Notes under the pieces: generated by a model
Database searches by the model: none
The model's input: the letters and a program-made list of their open reading frames with translations, nothing else
Told to the model about the DNA's origin: nothing
Made by a program: the position numbers and the translations under genes
In this document: positions 54,878 to 64,000 of the stretch, in pieces
How the letters are laid out: each line of letters opens with the position of its first letter
How positions within the stretch are numbered: position 1 is the first letter of the stretch
Source: Hyphomicrobiales bacterium
GTDB lineage: Bacteria > Pseudomonadota > Alphaproteobacteria > Rhizobiales > Rhizobiaceae
DNA: 64,000 nt
Direction: 5' to 3'
NCBI GenBank assembly: GCA_900469615.1
Contig: UBYA01000014.1
Span: forward strand, 333,313 to 397,312

Positions 54878-55198
54878 CGGAGGCGGCCGCCGAGACGCCG
54901 ACATCGGCCTTCGAAATTCCGAGGCAACGATGGCGCCCCTCACTGGGCGCCATTTTTCCTGGCGCATGCCGCCGGCGAACGAAGCCGATAGACGGGTACG
55001 GCAAAAGATATCCCGCGCGGATGCGGCTTAGGACCGCCCTCCTACGAGCGGGCATACAGACGCGAAACGCACCGCGCGCACCTTGCAGGACAGCTCCAGA
55101 GAGCGTCTCCGATTTTCCCCGAATCACGGAAACGTTCTATCTTTCGTCTTCACGCCGTTCCTAACGGAGAACCACGACCCGCTTTTCCTGGAATTGCC
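54878..55198. other. Intergenic region between pit and the MucR-family gene
   Basis: About 320 bases between convergent genes. It contains the pit terminator and copy 3 of the palindromic repeat. The middle part (54960-55125) shows no gene or structure I can name. Confidence 0.7.
54930..54957 (+). terminator. Intrinsic terminator after pit
   Basis: ATGGCGCCC pairs with GGGCGCCAT around a six-base loop and is followed by T-rich DNA. Confidence 0.88.
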
Positions 55199-55201
55199 CT
55201 A
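55128..55201 (+). repeat. Short intergenic palindromic repeat, copy 3 of 3
   Basis: Core is GTTCCTAACGGAGAACC, a variable centre, then CTTTTCCTGGAATTGCCCTA. Its last bases (CTA on the plus strand, TAG on the minus) form the stop codon of the MucR-family gene. The arm similarity to copies 1 and 2 is about 80 percent by eye. Confidence 0.75.
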
Positions 55202-55648
55202 GCGAACGTCTTCCTTCTTGCTGCCGTTGGCGCCGAGACCGGAAAGCTTGGCCAGTTCCGAACGCCGGTTGGCATAGTTCTGGGCAACCATGGGATAGTT
55301 CGGCGCCAGCCCCCATTTCTGCCGGTATTCCTCCGGCGTCATACCGTAGTGCACGCGCAAATGACGTTTCAGCGTCTTGAAGCGCTTGCCGTCTTCGAGG
55401 CAGACGATGTAGTCGCTGGTCACCGATTTCTTCAAATCCACAGCCGGCACCAGATTGCCGCGGCCGACGGCAGGCGCGGATTCGTCCAAAGCCTGCAGCG
55501 CCCCGTGAATATCGGTGATCAGCCGGGGGAGGCTGCTGGCCGGAACCGCATTATAACTGACATAGGCCGAGACGATCCTTGCGCAGCCTTCGAGCAGGGA
55601 TTGCGTTCCCGATGAAACGGGTGGTGGTCTGTTGCTGAAAGAATCCAT
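55199..55648 (-). CDS. MucR/Ros family zinc-finger transcriptional regulator
   Basis: A 149-residue Ros/MucR regulator. The finger region reads YIVCLEDGKRFKTLKRHLRV, followed by HYGMTPEEYRQKWGLAPNYP. As in rhizobial MucR, the second finger ligand is Asp (CLED) instead of Cys. I start at MDSFSNRPPP; 28 codons are open upstream without similarity. MucR proteins control exopolysaccharide, motility and other surface traits; targets here are unknown. Confidence 0.93.
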   Translation of the reverse strand: MDSFSNRPPPVSSGTQSLLEGCARIVSAYVSYNAVPASSLPRLITDIHGALQALDESAPAVGRGNLVPAVDLKKSVTSDYIVCLEDGKRFKTLKRHLRVHYGMTPEEYRQKWGLAPNYPMVAQNYANRRSELAKLSGLGANGSKKEDVR

Positions 55649-55873
55649 GATCTTTTCCCGGATCTCATTTGGCTCTTCGGGCGCCGCCTCGCTCGAAGAG
55701 CATCGTGGGTGACGTCCGTTGCCGGGCGCCACACCGTTTCAAATCGTGCCGTCTCCGGCGCTCGACCCTGATTCAAGGACAGGGCAACCTATAATGCCAT
55801 GCAAGCGGCAGGCCCCCGCCACCAGCGCCAATCAAGGCGATGGTCGCGTTCGGCGGAACTATGGCTGAAATGC

Positions 55874-56662
55874 TCATCCCACCCCCCGCAGCACGATCTT
55901 GCCCTTGCGGCGGCGAAGCTGCGCCAGCGAAACCGGCTTCGACAGAAGAAAACCCTGCACATGCGTTGCATCGGCCTCTCGCGCCGCCTCGAGCTGAGCG
56001 CTCGTTTCGATGCCTTCGACGACCACATAAGGGGCAAAACAGGCCGCGAAACCGACGAGATGGGAAAGGCTGTCGCTTCCGTCGCGGCTGCGCCGGTTGT
56101 CCCGTATGAAGGCTGCGTCGATCTTGACGATATCGGCAGCCACCTGCAACAGCGATGCCGGCGTGGCAAAACCGGCTCCGAAATCGTCAATGGCGATGCG
56201 GCAGCCGAGCGCGCGGATCATCTTTATGCGCTCGACGGCGGCACCAACGAGCGGATAGCTTTCCGTGATCTCGACGATAAGCCGGGATGCAAGCTCCGGC
56301 TTACGGGTAATGCGACCGAAAACATCGGCGAACCGTTCGGAGCGCGACAAGCTGGTAGCGGAAAGATTGAAGCCGAGGACAAGCGTCTTATCCGCCGCAA
56401 GGTCCGACAGCACCATGTCGAGAATGCGCAGATCGAGATCGAACCAGCGGTCCTGCCGCTCAAGCAGCGAAACGAATGTGCCGGCCGTATGCACGGTTCC
56501 ACCCGAATCCCTGACGCGTGCCAGGCTCTCCGCATAGAATACCTCGCCGACATTCCCCGCATCATGGATCCACTGAGCCGCAAAACCCAGGCCGCCCTCG
56601 GCGATCGCCTTTAAGATCAGCGCGCCGTGCCTCTCCTCTCCGCGGCTTGCACTACCGTTCAT
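55874..56662 (-). CDS. EAL domain cyclic-di-GMP phosphodiesterase-like protein
   Basis: Stand-alone EAL protein of 262 residues. The signature EAL reads ESL (FYAESLARV), keeping the metal-binding Glu. Other catalytic elements remain: GFNLSATSL, EITES, IDDFGAGFA, IVKIDAAFI, VVEGIET and QGFLLSKP, so hydrolysis of c-di-GMP is plausible. I chose MNGSASRGEERHG because GGGAGG lies five bases ahead; a GTG-initiated longer form is possible. Confidence 0.88.
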   Translation of the reverse strand: MNGSASRGEERHGALILKAIAEGGLGFAAQWIHDAGNVGEVFYAESLARVRDSGGTVHTAGTFVSLLERQDRWFDLDLRILDMVLSDLAADKTLVLGFNLSATSLSRSERFADVFGRITRKPELASRLIVEITESYPLVGAAVERIKMIRALGCRIAIDDFGAGFATPASLLQVAADIVKIDAAFIRDNRRSRDGSDSLSHLVGFAACFAPYVVVEGIETSAQLEAAREADATHVQGFLLSKPVSLAQLRRRKGKIVLRGVG

Positions 56663-56985
56663 CCAACCTCCCTTCGTCAGGGAATTTGCCGCCGATACAG
56701 CTTCGGACGCTGAAAACGCGGGATGAAAATCGCGTACATAGCTCCGAAGCATCGAGTTTCCGGTGCCTGGAATCCACGTCTTCCATCGTCTAGACACCCT
56801 CGAACCTCGTATCGCCGAGGTCTCCCTTCATAAAGCTGGAGATATTGCTCCATAGATCATAGTCAACCTGCGCAGATGCGCCGGCAAAACTATTATTTAA
56901 TATTGCTAATACACTAATTGATGAGCGTCTGCAAAAGACAATCTTCAAATCCCCTCCCCACATATAGCTAAAGGAGCTTCAACAG
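56663..56985. other. Intergenic region upstream of the EAL gene
   Basis: About 320 bases. An AT-rich tract at 56888-56925 (ATTATTTAATATTGCTAATA) is the likely promoter area for the minus-strand EAL gene. Nothing else was recognised. Confidence 0.5.
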
Positions 56986-57810
56986 CTATTTGCCAGATCG
57001 CGCCAACGACCACCATTCGTTTTGCCGGGCCGCCTGAAGAGCCAGCTCCAGCGGCGGCAATTCGGTATGCCACAATTTCTCCCATTCCAGGCTCATGACG
57101 CCGGCATAGCGATCCGCAGCGAGTGCGGAGAGGAGTGCGGCCATGGGAAACTCGCCGCTGCCCGGCACCACATAGCTGTACGGCAGCCTCGGCCCCGGCC
57201 TGGAGACGCTGTCCTTGATATGGAGATGGCGCGTATTGCGCCGAACCTGCTTCCAGGTATCGACGGGGTTCTGTCCTCCTTTCCGCCAGGTGTGATGCGT
57301 GTCCCAAAGAAGCGCGCAACCGGGGGCCGCTTCGATGAAGCGGGGAATGGCATCCGGCATCGCAAGAAAATCATGCGTCTCGATGACCATCTCGGCTTCG
57401 AACCCCTCACGCTCTGCGGTCTCGCGCCACCAGTCCAGCGTCGACAGCGCTTCGGCCAGCTCGCCGTCATCGCCGGTCTCGCCGCCGTCGAAAACCCGCA
57501 GCGACTTGACGCCAGCGGCCTCCGCCCAGGGAAGGTAGCGCAAAAACTCTTCCTTTGCCTGCCGTGTCGCACCGACAAGGCGCAGCGAAGTATCGAAGGC
57601 ACACAGCCCTACCGGAGAGGTTTTCAGCGCCTCGGCAAGGCCGGAGGGAGAACCGAATCTTTCGGTGAAATAAGCGACCAGATCGATCGTGCCGCCGAGC
57701 GCGCGGAGTTCGATGGCGTCGAGACCATGGCGTGCCGCCAGCCCGAGGGCTTCATCCAATTCGAGATCGGCACATCCCAGTGTGGAAAATGCCGACGTCA
57801 CCAGGGGCAT
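56986..57810 (-). CDS. Sugar phosphate isomerase/epimerase-like TIM-barrel protein
   Basis: AP_endonuc_2-type TIM barrel of about 274 residues. Segments resembling the family are FSTLGCADLELDEALGLAAR, GLDAIELRALGG, VIETHDFLAMP, WDTHHTWRKGG, HLHIKDSVS and SLEWEKLW, which supply the usual metal-binding acidic and His residues. I start at MPLVTSAFST; upstream Met or GTG starts would add up to 36 residues. The substrate is unknown. Confidence 0.85.
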   Translation of the reverse strand: MPLVTSAFSTLGCADLELDEALGLAARHGLDAIELRALGGTIDLVAYFTERFGSPSGLAEALKTSPVGLCAFDTSLRLVGATRQAKEEFLRYLPWAEAAGVKSLRVFDGGETGDDGELAEALSTLDWWRETAEREGFEAEMVIETHDFLAMPDAIPRFIEAAPGCALLWDTHHTWRKGGQNPVDTWKQVRRNTRHLHIKDSVSRPGPRLPYSYVVPGSGEFPMAALLSALAADRYAGVMSLEWEKLWHTELPPLELALQAARQNEWWSLARSGK

Positions 57811-58053
57811 ATCGTTCTGAACGGCAGTCACCACGGCCTCCTCCGCCTGGTTTTTCGATGCCGCCGCCCGACGCGAGGACGGGTACGCTCCACCCGGCCG
57901 GCGCCCGATCCGCGACATAAGTAACCAAATGGATAATTAAGGAACCGGCGAGCGCCGTCAAGGGCCGATGGCGCCGGCGGCATCATCAGCCGAGATCATT
58001 CGTCATCACCGTATCGAACGGATGGATATCCTTAAAGAGAAAAGAGATATCCC

Positions 58054-59940
58054 TTACCACACGATCGGGTGCGTTTCGCCGGTCGCGACGTTGACGAAGC
58101 CTTCGGGCGCCCTGTCGGACGGCGCGACGAGAACCCAGCGCCAGGGCGCGCAGGTCAATGTCGCAAAAGAAAGCCGCTCGGGAAAACCGGGCCACCAGCG
58201 GGGCGAGAAGGTCGGCTCGTACATCCAATCGATCTCGGCGCCGGCGTGATAGAGCGCCTGCATTTCCGCATCCAACGCTTCGGCCGATCGCGCCGTCATC
58301 AGGCCGCCCACTTCATAGCGAACGCGGGCGACGACCTTGCCGCCCGTTACCAGCACCCAGCCGCCCTGCTGCTCCTTGAGCGCATTGACGACCATCGCCA
58401 TGGCGTCGTCGGAGGAACCCACGACCCAGATATTGTGCTTATCATGGCCGAGCGTGGCGCCAAGCGCGGTATCCGGCGTGCGTGGCCCGGTGCCGAGCCA
58501 GAACATGCGAGCGACCTTGGCTTCGCCGGAAAAGCGATCGACGATGGCAAATTTCGTGACGTTGCGATCGGAATCGCGCTGCACGGCGCCGTTGCTGACG
58601 GGCAGATCCATGGTGATGAAATCGTCGGCCCAATGGAACGGCCGCAGCAGCGCCGCCTTTGCCGTGGCGGTTTCCGCCGGCGCGGCAATGCGAAAATCTT
58701 CCGCCGTGACAACCCTGTCGATCCGCACCGTCTTCGTCGCCCAGTCCGGCCAGTCGATCTCGGGCCGGACGCCGACGAAGGTCTGGCCCTCGGACGCCGG
58801 CCTGCCATCGGCCCAGACCTTGGCGATCGACAGCGTCTTCACGTCGTCCAGCAGCACGATATCGGCGAAACGGCCGGGCGCGATCGAGCCGACCCAGGGC
58901 GTCAGGCGCATGTGCCGGGCGGGATTGATCGTCACGCACTGGATGGCGATTTCAGGCGCCAGTCCATTCTCGATCGCAAGCCGGACATTGTAGTCCGTAG
59001 CGCCCATCTTCAGCGTATCGCTGGCGCTGCGATCGTCGGTGACGAAGGCGAACTGCGACCAATCGGACAAGCCTTTCTCAATCAGCCCCTTGATGACCTC
59101 GGGCAGGGAATGCGGCCTCAATTCGATGAACAGGCCGTGCGTCAGCTTTTCCCAGATCTCGTCCAGGAACCAGCCTTCGTGATCGGAGGCGAGACCGGCG
59201 CCGGCAAAGGCATTGATCGACGCCAGATCGCGCAGGCCGGCACCATGCCCCTCGACGACGCCGCGCTGCTCGAACGTGGCGCGGATCATGCCCCACAGAC
59301 GATCGTAAGCCGGATTCTCCGGATTGCTGACCGAGGGCCAGTCCATGACCTCGTCAAGGCCGGCCACCATCAGGCTTTCGCCGAGAAACGACTTCTGCTC
59401 GTCATAACCGAAATGGCCGCCGCCCCATTCGTAGGCGGTCGGCGGCACGGCCGACCCAGGCAGAGGAAAAATCTTCATCGGCGAGCCGCGACGGCGCGCC
59501 TCCAGCCAGAATTCCAGATTGCGGGCGCCGTTCACATTGGAAAATTCATGACTTGCCTCGCAGGTCCAGGTGACGCCGTGCGGCATGACTAGGGCCGCTT
59601 CCCATTCCGGCGTCAGATGCGAGCTTTCGATATGCTTGTGCGCCTCGCCGAAGCCTGGGACGGCGGCGAGGTCTGGCTCGTGCACGCGCTCGCTCACCTC
59701 TCCCTTGTAGCTGCCGGCCGGGCCGACATAGGCGATCCGCCTGCCCTTGATGACGATCTCCTGATCTTCCAGCCAGGTGCGGCTATGCACGTCCAGCAAC
59801 CGGCCGACGCGCAGCAGCCGGTCGGCAGGGCGGCGACCGAGCGCCGTCAGGGTCAGATCCTGACGGATCAGCACTTCGTCTGCCGCGTTGACAAGCAGAT
59901 CGTCGGGAAGGTTTGCTATCGGGGATGTCATGAGAAGCAT
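58054..59940 (-). CDS. Adenine deaminase family protein
   Basis: Amidohydrolase of 628 residues related to adenine deaminase. The metal motif reads PGFGEAHKHIESSHLTPEWE, where typical Ade proteins have IDAHVHIES, and the rest includes GVTWTCEASHEFSNVNG, FVTDDRSASDTL and the Ade C-terminal domain (ALGATLGHDKHNIWVVGSSD). It is longer than B. subtilis Ade. The deviation puts it in the Ade-like group whose substrate may not be adenine. It is divergent from the polyamine-type importer. Confidence 0.88.
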   Translation of the reverse strand: MLLMTSPIANLPDDLLVNAADEVLIRQDLTLTALGRRPADRLLRVGRLLDVHSRTWLEDQEIVIKGRRIAYVGPAGSYKGEVSERVHEPDLAAVPGFGEAHKHIESSHLTPEWEAALVMPHGVTWTCEASHEFSNVNGARNLEFWLEARRRGSPMKIFPLPGSAVPPTAYEWGGGHFGYDEQKSFLGESLMVAGLDEVMDWPSVSNPENPAYDRLWGMIRATFEQRGVVEGHGAGLRDLASINAFAGAGLASDHEGWFLDEIWEKLTHGLFIELRPHSLPEVIKGLIEKGLSDWSQFAFVTDDRSASDTLKMGATDYNVRLAIENGLAPEIAIQCVTINPARHMRLTPWVGSIAPGRFADIVLLDDVKTLSIAKVWADGRPASEGQTFVGVRPEIDWPDWATKTVRIDRVVTAEDFRIAAPAETATAKAALLRPFHWADDFITMDLPVSNGAVQRDSDRNVTKFAIVDRFSGEAKVARMFWLGTGPRTPDTALGATLGHDKHNIWVVGSSDDAMAMVVNALKEQQGGWVLVTGGKVVARVRYEVGGLMTARSAEALDAEMQALYHAGAEIDWMYEPTFSPRWWPGFPERLSFATLTCAPWRWVLVAPSDRAPEGFVNVATGETHPIVW

Positions 59941-60201
59941 GCCTGCAATAAATTCGATCGGCCGAGGGTAGAGATGACGAACCCGCGTGTAAAGCCGTCC
60001 GGCTCTCGCCGGAAGCCGGGTAATCTCAGAAGTTTGCCCCGGGCAGGCCGATGCAACGTGACGACGCAGATATTCACCGCTCTATAAACAGAAACCGCCA
60101 TCCTGCCCATTCGTTGGGCTTGTAAAGCCGCTGCTCGAAAAATACTATCCTGCAAGCTTGAAGCATATGCCTGACTTCATTGACCAAAAAGGATTTCGAT
60201 A

Positions 60202-61239
60202 ATGAGGGGCCTCACACTCGTCCGCGCTGCGGGATTTGCTCTCCTTGCCACGGCAACCGCCATGCCGGCCTACGCCCAGGCAAAGACGCTGACCATTTCC
60301 TGGTGGGGCTATAATGGCGAGAAGATGCAGGCCAACATCATCGAGCCGTTCAAGAAGATCTGCGGCTGCGACGTCGTCTTCGAAACCGGCAACAATGCCG
60401 ACCGCCTCAACAAGCTGAAATTGCGCGGCGGCAAGGGCGTCGACGTCATCTATCTCACGGACAGCTATTCGCAGCTCGGCATCCAGCAGGGTCTTTTCCA
60501 GGAAATTGACCGCAGCAAGATCCCGAACCTTGCCGATCTCTATGATATCGCCAAGGCGCCGCAGGGCAATTACGGCCCCGCCTACACGATCGGCCGCGTG
60601 GGCATCGTCTACGATACGGCAAAGGTGAACCCGCCGATCACCTCCTGGAACGATCTCTGGCGCGACGACCTGAAGGGCGCCGTTTCGCTGCCCGGCATCA
60701 CCACGACTGGCGGACCGCTGACCGTGCTCGAAGCCGGCAAGCATGCCGGCGTCGATCCCTATGCCGATGCCGACAAAGCCTTTGAAGCCATCGAGGCGCT
60801 GAAGCCGAACGTGGCCAAGAACTATAACACCGGCTCCGAGCTGGTGAACCTGATCTCGACAGGCGAGGCCAAGGTGGCGATGACACAGGATTTCGTTCTG
60901 ACATCGCTGCAATCAGCGGTTCCGACGATGGCCTGGGCCGATCTGAAGGAAGGCGATATCGCCGTCCTCAATACGGTCAACATCCCCAAGGGCTCGGAAA
61001 ACGTCGAGCTTGCGCACCAGTTCATCAACTTCGTCCTGTCGAAGGACGTGCAGCAGGCGGAAGCCGAACAGGGCGTCGATGCACCGGTTTCGACCAAGGT
61101 GGTGCTGCCGCCCGAAAAGGCCAAGCTCTGGACCTATGGCGCCGAGATGATCGGCAAGCTCAGCCGCATCGACTACGAAAAGCTGATCGACGCACAGTCG
61201 GACTGGGTCGACCGCTGGAACGAGATTTTCGGCATGTAA
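60202..61239 (+). CDS. Polyamine-type ABC transporter substrate-binding protein
   Basis: Periplasmic protein of 345 residues in the PotD/PotF (SBP_bac_8) family. The signal peptide is MRGLTLVRAAGFALLATATA, cleavage probably after AYA. Mature features: LTISWWGYNGEKM, GKGVDVIYLTDSYSQLG, GRVGIVYDTAKV. The start codon is followed by GAGGGG, an exact complement of CCCCUC in the AbcR-like RNA. The ligand could be a polyamine or, given the neighbour, a nucleobase-like compound. Confidence 0.92.
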   Translation: MRGLTLVRAAGFALLATATAMPAYAQAKTLTISWWGYNGEKMQANIIEPFKKICGCDVVFETGNNADRLNKLKLRGGKGVDVIYLTDSYSQLGIQQGLFQEIDRSKIPNLADLYDIAKAPQGNYGPAYTIGRVGIVYDTAKVNPPITSWNDLWRDDLKGAVSLPGITTTGGPLTVLEAGKHAGVDPYADADKAFEAIEALKPNVAKNYNTGSELVNLISTGEAKVAMTQDFVLTSLQSAVPTMAWADLKEGDIAVLNTVNIPKGSENVELAHQFINFVLSKDVQQAEAEQGVDAPVSTKVVLPPEKAKLWTYGAEMIGKLSRIDYEKLIDAQSDWVDRWNEIFGM

Positions 61240-61285
61240 CAGGGCATGCCGCAAATTCTCGCGGCATTCTCACGGAATTTTGTTG

Positions 61286-62110
61286 ATGAAGCATTTGATG
61301 AAATGGGGTTTGGCGACGCCGGCGATCCTGGCCGTAACGCTCTTCCTGCTCGTTCCCGTGATCATTACGATCACGGCGACCTTCGGCGAAGCCAAGGGGG
61401 TATTTTCCCCCTATGTCGCCTTCTTCGCCAGCGGCTTTCGCCGCACGGTGCTCTTCAGGACGATCGAGATTGCCCTGATCACGACAGCGATTTCGCTGAT
61501 CATCGGCTTCGTCGCCGCCTATGTGATCGCGCAGATGCCGGGCCGGGCAAAAAGCGTGATGATCATCGCCGCCGTCTTTCCGCTGTTGACCGGCGTCGTC
61601 GTGCGCTCCTTCGCCTGGCTGATCATTCTCGGCAAGAACGGCATTCTCAACACGATCCTGCTGTCCGTCGGCGTGATCGGCGAGCCGCTCTCGATGCTCT
61701 ACACCGAAGGTTCGGTGATCGTCGCGATGGTCTATCTTTTCGTGCCGTTGATGATCCTCACCCTCGTCGGCGTGCTCGAAGGCATACCGCAGGATCTCAT
61801 TCAGGCGGCGACCTCTCTGGGCGCCACGCCGGCCGCGACGTTCCGGCAAGTGATCCTGCCGCTTGCCACGCCGGGCCTTATCGTCGGCGCCGTGCTTGTC
61901 TTCACCGGCAGCTTCACCTCCTATGCCACGCCGCAGCTGCTGGGCGGCGAAAAGCAGATGATGATGGGCACCTTCCTCTACCAGCGCGCCATGGTCACTT
62001 TCGATTGGGTCGGCGCCTCGACGATCGCGGCCATCATGGTCGTCGTGACGATCGGCATCGTAGCAATCATGAGTCGTCTCGCACGACAGCTGAACCCGAT
62101 GGCGGTGTGA
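61286..62110 (+). CDS. ABC transporter permease (PotB type)
   Basis: Inner-membrane permease of 274 residues with six spans. The N-terminus is MKHLMKWGLATPAILAVTLF; the EAA loop reads AATSLGATPAATFRQVILPL. I use the ATG rather than two preceding TTG codons. It is 46 bases after the binding-protein gene. Confidence 0.93.
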   Translation: MKHLMKWGLATPAILAVTLFLLVPVIITITATFGEAKGVFSPYVAFFASGFRRTVLFRTIEIALITTAISLIIGFVAAYVIAQMPGRAKSVMIIAAVFPLLTGVVVRSFAWLIILGKNGILNTILLSVGVIGEPLSMLYTEGSVIVAMVYLFVPLMILTLVGVLEGIPQDLIQAATSLGATPAATFRQVILPLATPGLIVGAVLVFTGSFTSYATPQLLGGEKQMMMGTFLYQRAMVTFDWVGASTIAAIMVVVTIGIVAIMSRLARQLNPMAV

Positions 62111-62111
62111 C

Positions 62112-62900
62112 ATGGCAAGATCGGTCCACCCCGCCCTCATCGCCTTCACGGCTCTTACCTTCCTGTTTCTGCTCGCGCCGCTCGTCATCATCATCGGTGC
62201 CGCCTTCAGCGATACGACCTACCTGACCTTCCCGCCGCAGGGCCTGACGCTGCACTGGTTCTCGAACATCTTCCAGATCGAGGCCTTCCGCACCACGGCG
62301 ATCACCAGCCTGGAACTCGCCTTTCTCGGAACGGGCCTGTCGCTGCTGATCGGCGTTCCCGCCGCCTATGCCATCAGCCGGTACAGGGTGGAACTGCCGC
62401 GCTGGCTTTCGACGCTCTTCGTCCTGCCGATCCTCGTTCCGGAAATCGTCTTCGGCTTCTCGCTGATGAAATCGATCACCATCGGGCTGGGATTGCCGAT
62501 CTTCCCCAGCCTCCTGATCGGCCATGCGCTGCTGGTGCTGCCCTATTCGGTGCGTGTCGTCAGCGCCAGCCTCGCGAGTTTCGATTTCTCGATCGAGGAA
62601 GCTGCGATCAGTCTCGGTTGCCCGCCCCTGAAAACCTTCCTGACGGTGGTGCTGCCGAATATCCGCGCCGGCGTCATCGCCGCCTTCATCCTTGCCTTCA
62701 TCACTTCGATCAACGATGTCTCCGTCTCCGTCTTTCTGACGGGACCCGGCATCTCCACCCTTCCCATCCAGATCCTTGCCCATATGGAGCAGTTCTTCGA
62801 CCCGACCATCGCCTCGGTTTCCGTGCTGCTGATGCTCGTGACCGTCGCCGTCATGGCGATCGTCGAAGCGACCCTGGGCCTCACCTTCCTGACAAAGTAG
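62112..62900 (+). CDS. ABC transporter permease (PotC type)
   Basis: Second permease, 262 residues, six spans, starting one base after the previous stop. The EAA loop reads EAAISLGCPPLKTFLTVVLP. The MARSVHPALIAFTALTFLFL N-terminus is a normal first span. It is followed closely by the ATPase gene. Confidence 0.93.
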   Translation: MARSVHPALIAFTALTFLFLLAPLVIIIGAAFSDTTYLTFPPQGLTLHWFSNIFQIEAFRTTAITSLELAFLGTGLSLLIGVPAAYAISRYRVELPRWLSTLFVLPILVPEIVFGFSLMKSITIGLGLPIFPSLLIGHALLVLPYSVRVVSASLASFDFSIEEAAISLGCPPLKTFLTVVLPNIRAGVIAAFILAFITSINDVSVSVFLTGPGISTLPIQILAHMEQFFDPTIASVSVLLMLVTVAVMAIVEATLGLTFLTK

Positions 62901-62906
62901 CTGCCC

Positions 62907-63965
62907 GTGACCGTATCGCTCTCCATCAATTCCATCAGCGCCCATTACGGCAAGACGGCCGTCCTCCAGGATCTTTCGCTTTCCGTCGCGGCCGGCGAGC
63001 TCGTGTCGCTGCTCGGCTCCAGCGGTTGCGGCAAGACGACGACCTTGCGGCTCGTCGCCGGCTTCCTGCAGCCGACGAGCGGCACCATCAAGCTCGGCGA
63101 CCGCGACCTGACGACGCTGCCGGCGCATGCCCGCGATATCGGCCTGGTGTTCCAGAACTATGCGCTGTTTCCGCATCTGACGGTGCTCGAAAACGTCGCC
63201 TTCGGCCTCAAGCAGCGCCGCGTGCCTACGCAGGAACGGCGAAATAAGGCTGCCGCGATGCTGGAGCGCGTCGGCCTTTCCGGCCTCGGCGACCGCCTGC
63301 CCGGCGCGCTGTCAGGCGGGCAGAAACAACGTGTCGCACTGGCGCGCGCGCTCGTCATCGAGCCGCCACTCCTGATGTTCGACGAGCCTCTTTCCAATCT
63401 CGATGCCAAGCTCAGGGTCGATATGCGCGTGGAAATCCGCCAGCTGCAGCGCGCCAACGGCACGACATCGCTTTACGTGACGCACGATCAGGAAGAAGCC
63501 TTCTCGATCTCGGATCGCGTCGCCATCATGAATGCCGGCCGCATCATGCAGCTCGACACACCCGAAATCCTCTATCGCAAGCCCGCCAACAGCTTTGTCG
63601 CCCGATTCGTCGGCTTCGAAAACCTGCTGCGGCTGCGGGTTGTGGAACGCGCGGGCGCATTGGTGACGGCGGAGGGTGCGGGCGGCGCGCGGATTACGCT
63701 GTCTCAGGACGATTTCGGCCCGATCCCCGACGAGTTCATCCTCGGTTGCCGCGCCGATGGGCTTTCGGTGCAGCAGGGCGGCAGTGGCTTCTCCGCGGTG
63801 CTCGGAACAAGAACCTATCTCGGCCGCGCCTACCAATATCAATGCAAGACGCCGGCCGGCGATATCGTCGCCAATGGCGCACTATCCGAGCCCCTGGCGG
63901 CAGGGAGTAACGCCGTACTTGTGCCCATGCCGGAGCAATGCTGCATTCTCGGCCCGGAGCGGTAA
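62907..63965 (+). CDS. ABC transporter ATPase (PotA type)
   Basis: ATP-binding subunit of 352 residues starting at a GTG. Walker A GSSGCGKTT, signature LSGGQKQRVALARA, Walker B LLMFDEPLSNLD; the C-terminal region is a TOBE domain (about residues 270-345). It completes the four-gene importer divergent from the adenine-deaminase-family gene. Confidence 0.94.
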   Translation: MTVSLSINSISAHYGKTAVLQDLSLSVAAGELVSLLGSSGCGKTTTLRLVAGFLQPTSGTIKLGDRDLTTLPAHARDIGLVFQNYALFPHLTVLENVAFGLKQRRVPTQERRNKAAAMLERVGLSGLGDRLPGALSGGQKQRVALARALVIEPPLLMFDEPLSNLDAKLRVDMRVEIRQLQRANGTTSLYVTHDQEEAFSISDRVAIMNAGRIMQLDTPEILYRKPANSFVARFVGFENLLRLRVVERAGALVTAEGAGGARITLSQDDFGPIPDEFILGCRADGLSVQQGGSGFSAVLGTRTYLGRAYQYQCKTPAGDIVANGALSEPLAAGSNAVLVPMPEQCCILGPER

Positions 63966-64000
63966 CGCCGCTCCTTTACCCCGAGCGCGCTTTCTGGCGG

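Overview
The window is a compact, GC-rich stretch of a Rhizobiaceae (Rhizobium/Agrobacterium-type) chromosome. The assignment rests on the gene neighbourhoods (C-P lyase genes led by a GntR-type phnF, polA facing a MarR gene across an AbcR-like small RNA, cyoABCD followed by a SURF1 gene, MucR and GCG_CRPN-type proteins) and on short intergenic repeats of a rhizobial kind. No rRNA, tRNA, IS element, prophage or CRISPR array was seen. Most of the window looks like core genome.

Layout. 1-5087: yejFEBA peptide/microcin-type ABC importer (minus strand, yejF cut by the window edge). 5197-6438: a TetR regulator divergent from an isochorismatase-fold hydrolase, with two palindromic operators between them. 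6580-12753: housekeeping genes mepA, mgsA, glk, an MsbA-like exporter, dapB and gpmA. 12947-26767: a large phosphonate block, phnF on the minus strand, then phnGHIJKL, a hexapeptide transferase, a flavin-fold protein, phnCDE1E2, a DUF1045 2H-phosphoesterase, phnM and phnN. PHO-box-like direct repeats precede phnG and phnC. Imported phosphonate (PhnCDE) is attached to ribose, cleaved by the GHIJ core with K and L, and the ribosyl product is processed by PhnM, a cyclic phosphodiesterase and PhnN. No phnP or phnO is present, so DUF1045 and the hexapeptide protein are candidates to fill those roles.

26954-33142: polA, a three-hairpin small RNA matching the AbcR/alpha-r15 family, a MarR regulator with palindromic operators, and an MHYT-PAS-GGDEF-EAL c-di-GMP protein. 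33342-37056: two M20 peptidase/amidohydrolase genes flanking a nucleoside hydrolase. 37137-40973: an Fbp-type ferric iron ABC importer. 41092-43174: a LysR regulator divergent from lrgA/lrgB. 43246-44583: an MHS-type MFS transporter. 44976-50147: cyoABCD and SURF1. 50151-52569: a histidine phosphatase divergent from a cobalamin riboswitch that leads cbtB, cbtA and an unknown exported protein. 52731-57810: GCG_CRPN protein, Pit phosphate transporter, MucR-family regulator, EAL protein and a sugar isomerase-like protein. 58054-63965: an adenine-deaminase-family enzyme divergent from a polyamine-type ABC importer.

The points most worth following are the AbcR-like RNA in a window holding four substrate-binding-protein genes it might regulate, the non-canonical end of the C-P lyase pathway, the third gene of the riboswitch-controlled cobalt operon, and a short repeat family with three copies here, one of which supplies the stop codon of the MucR gene.
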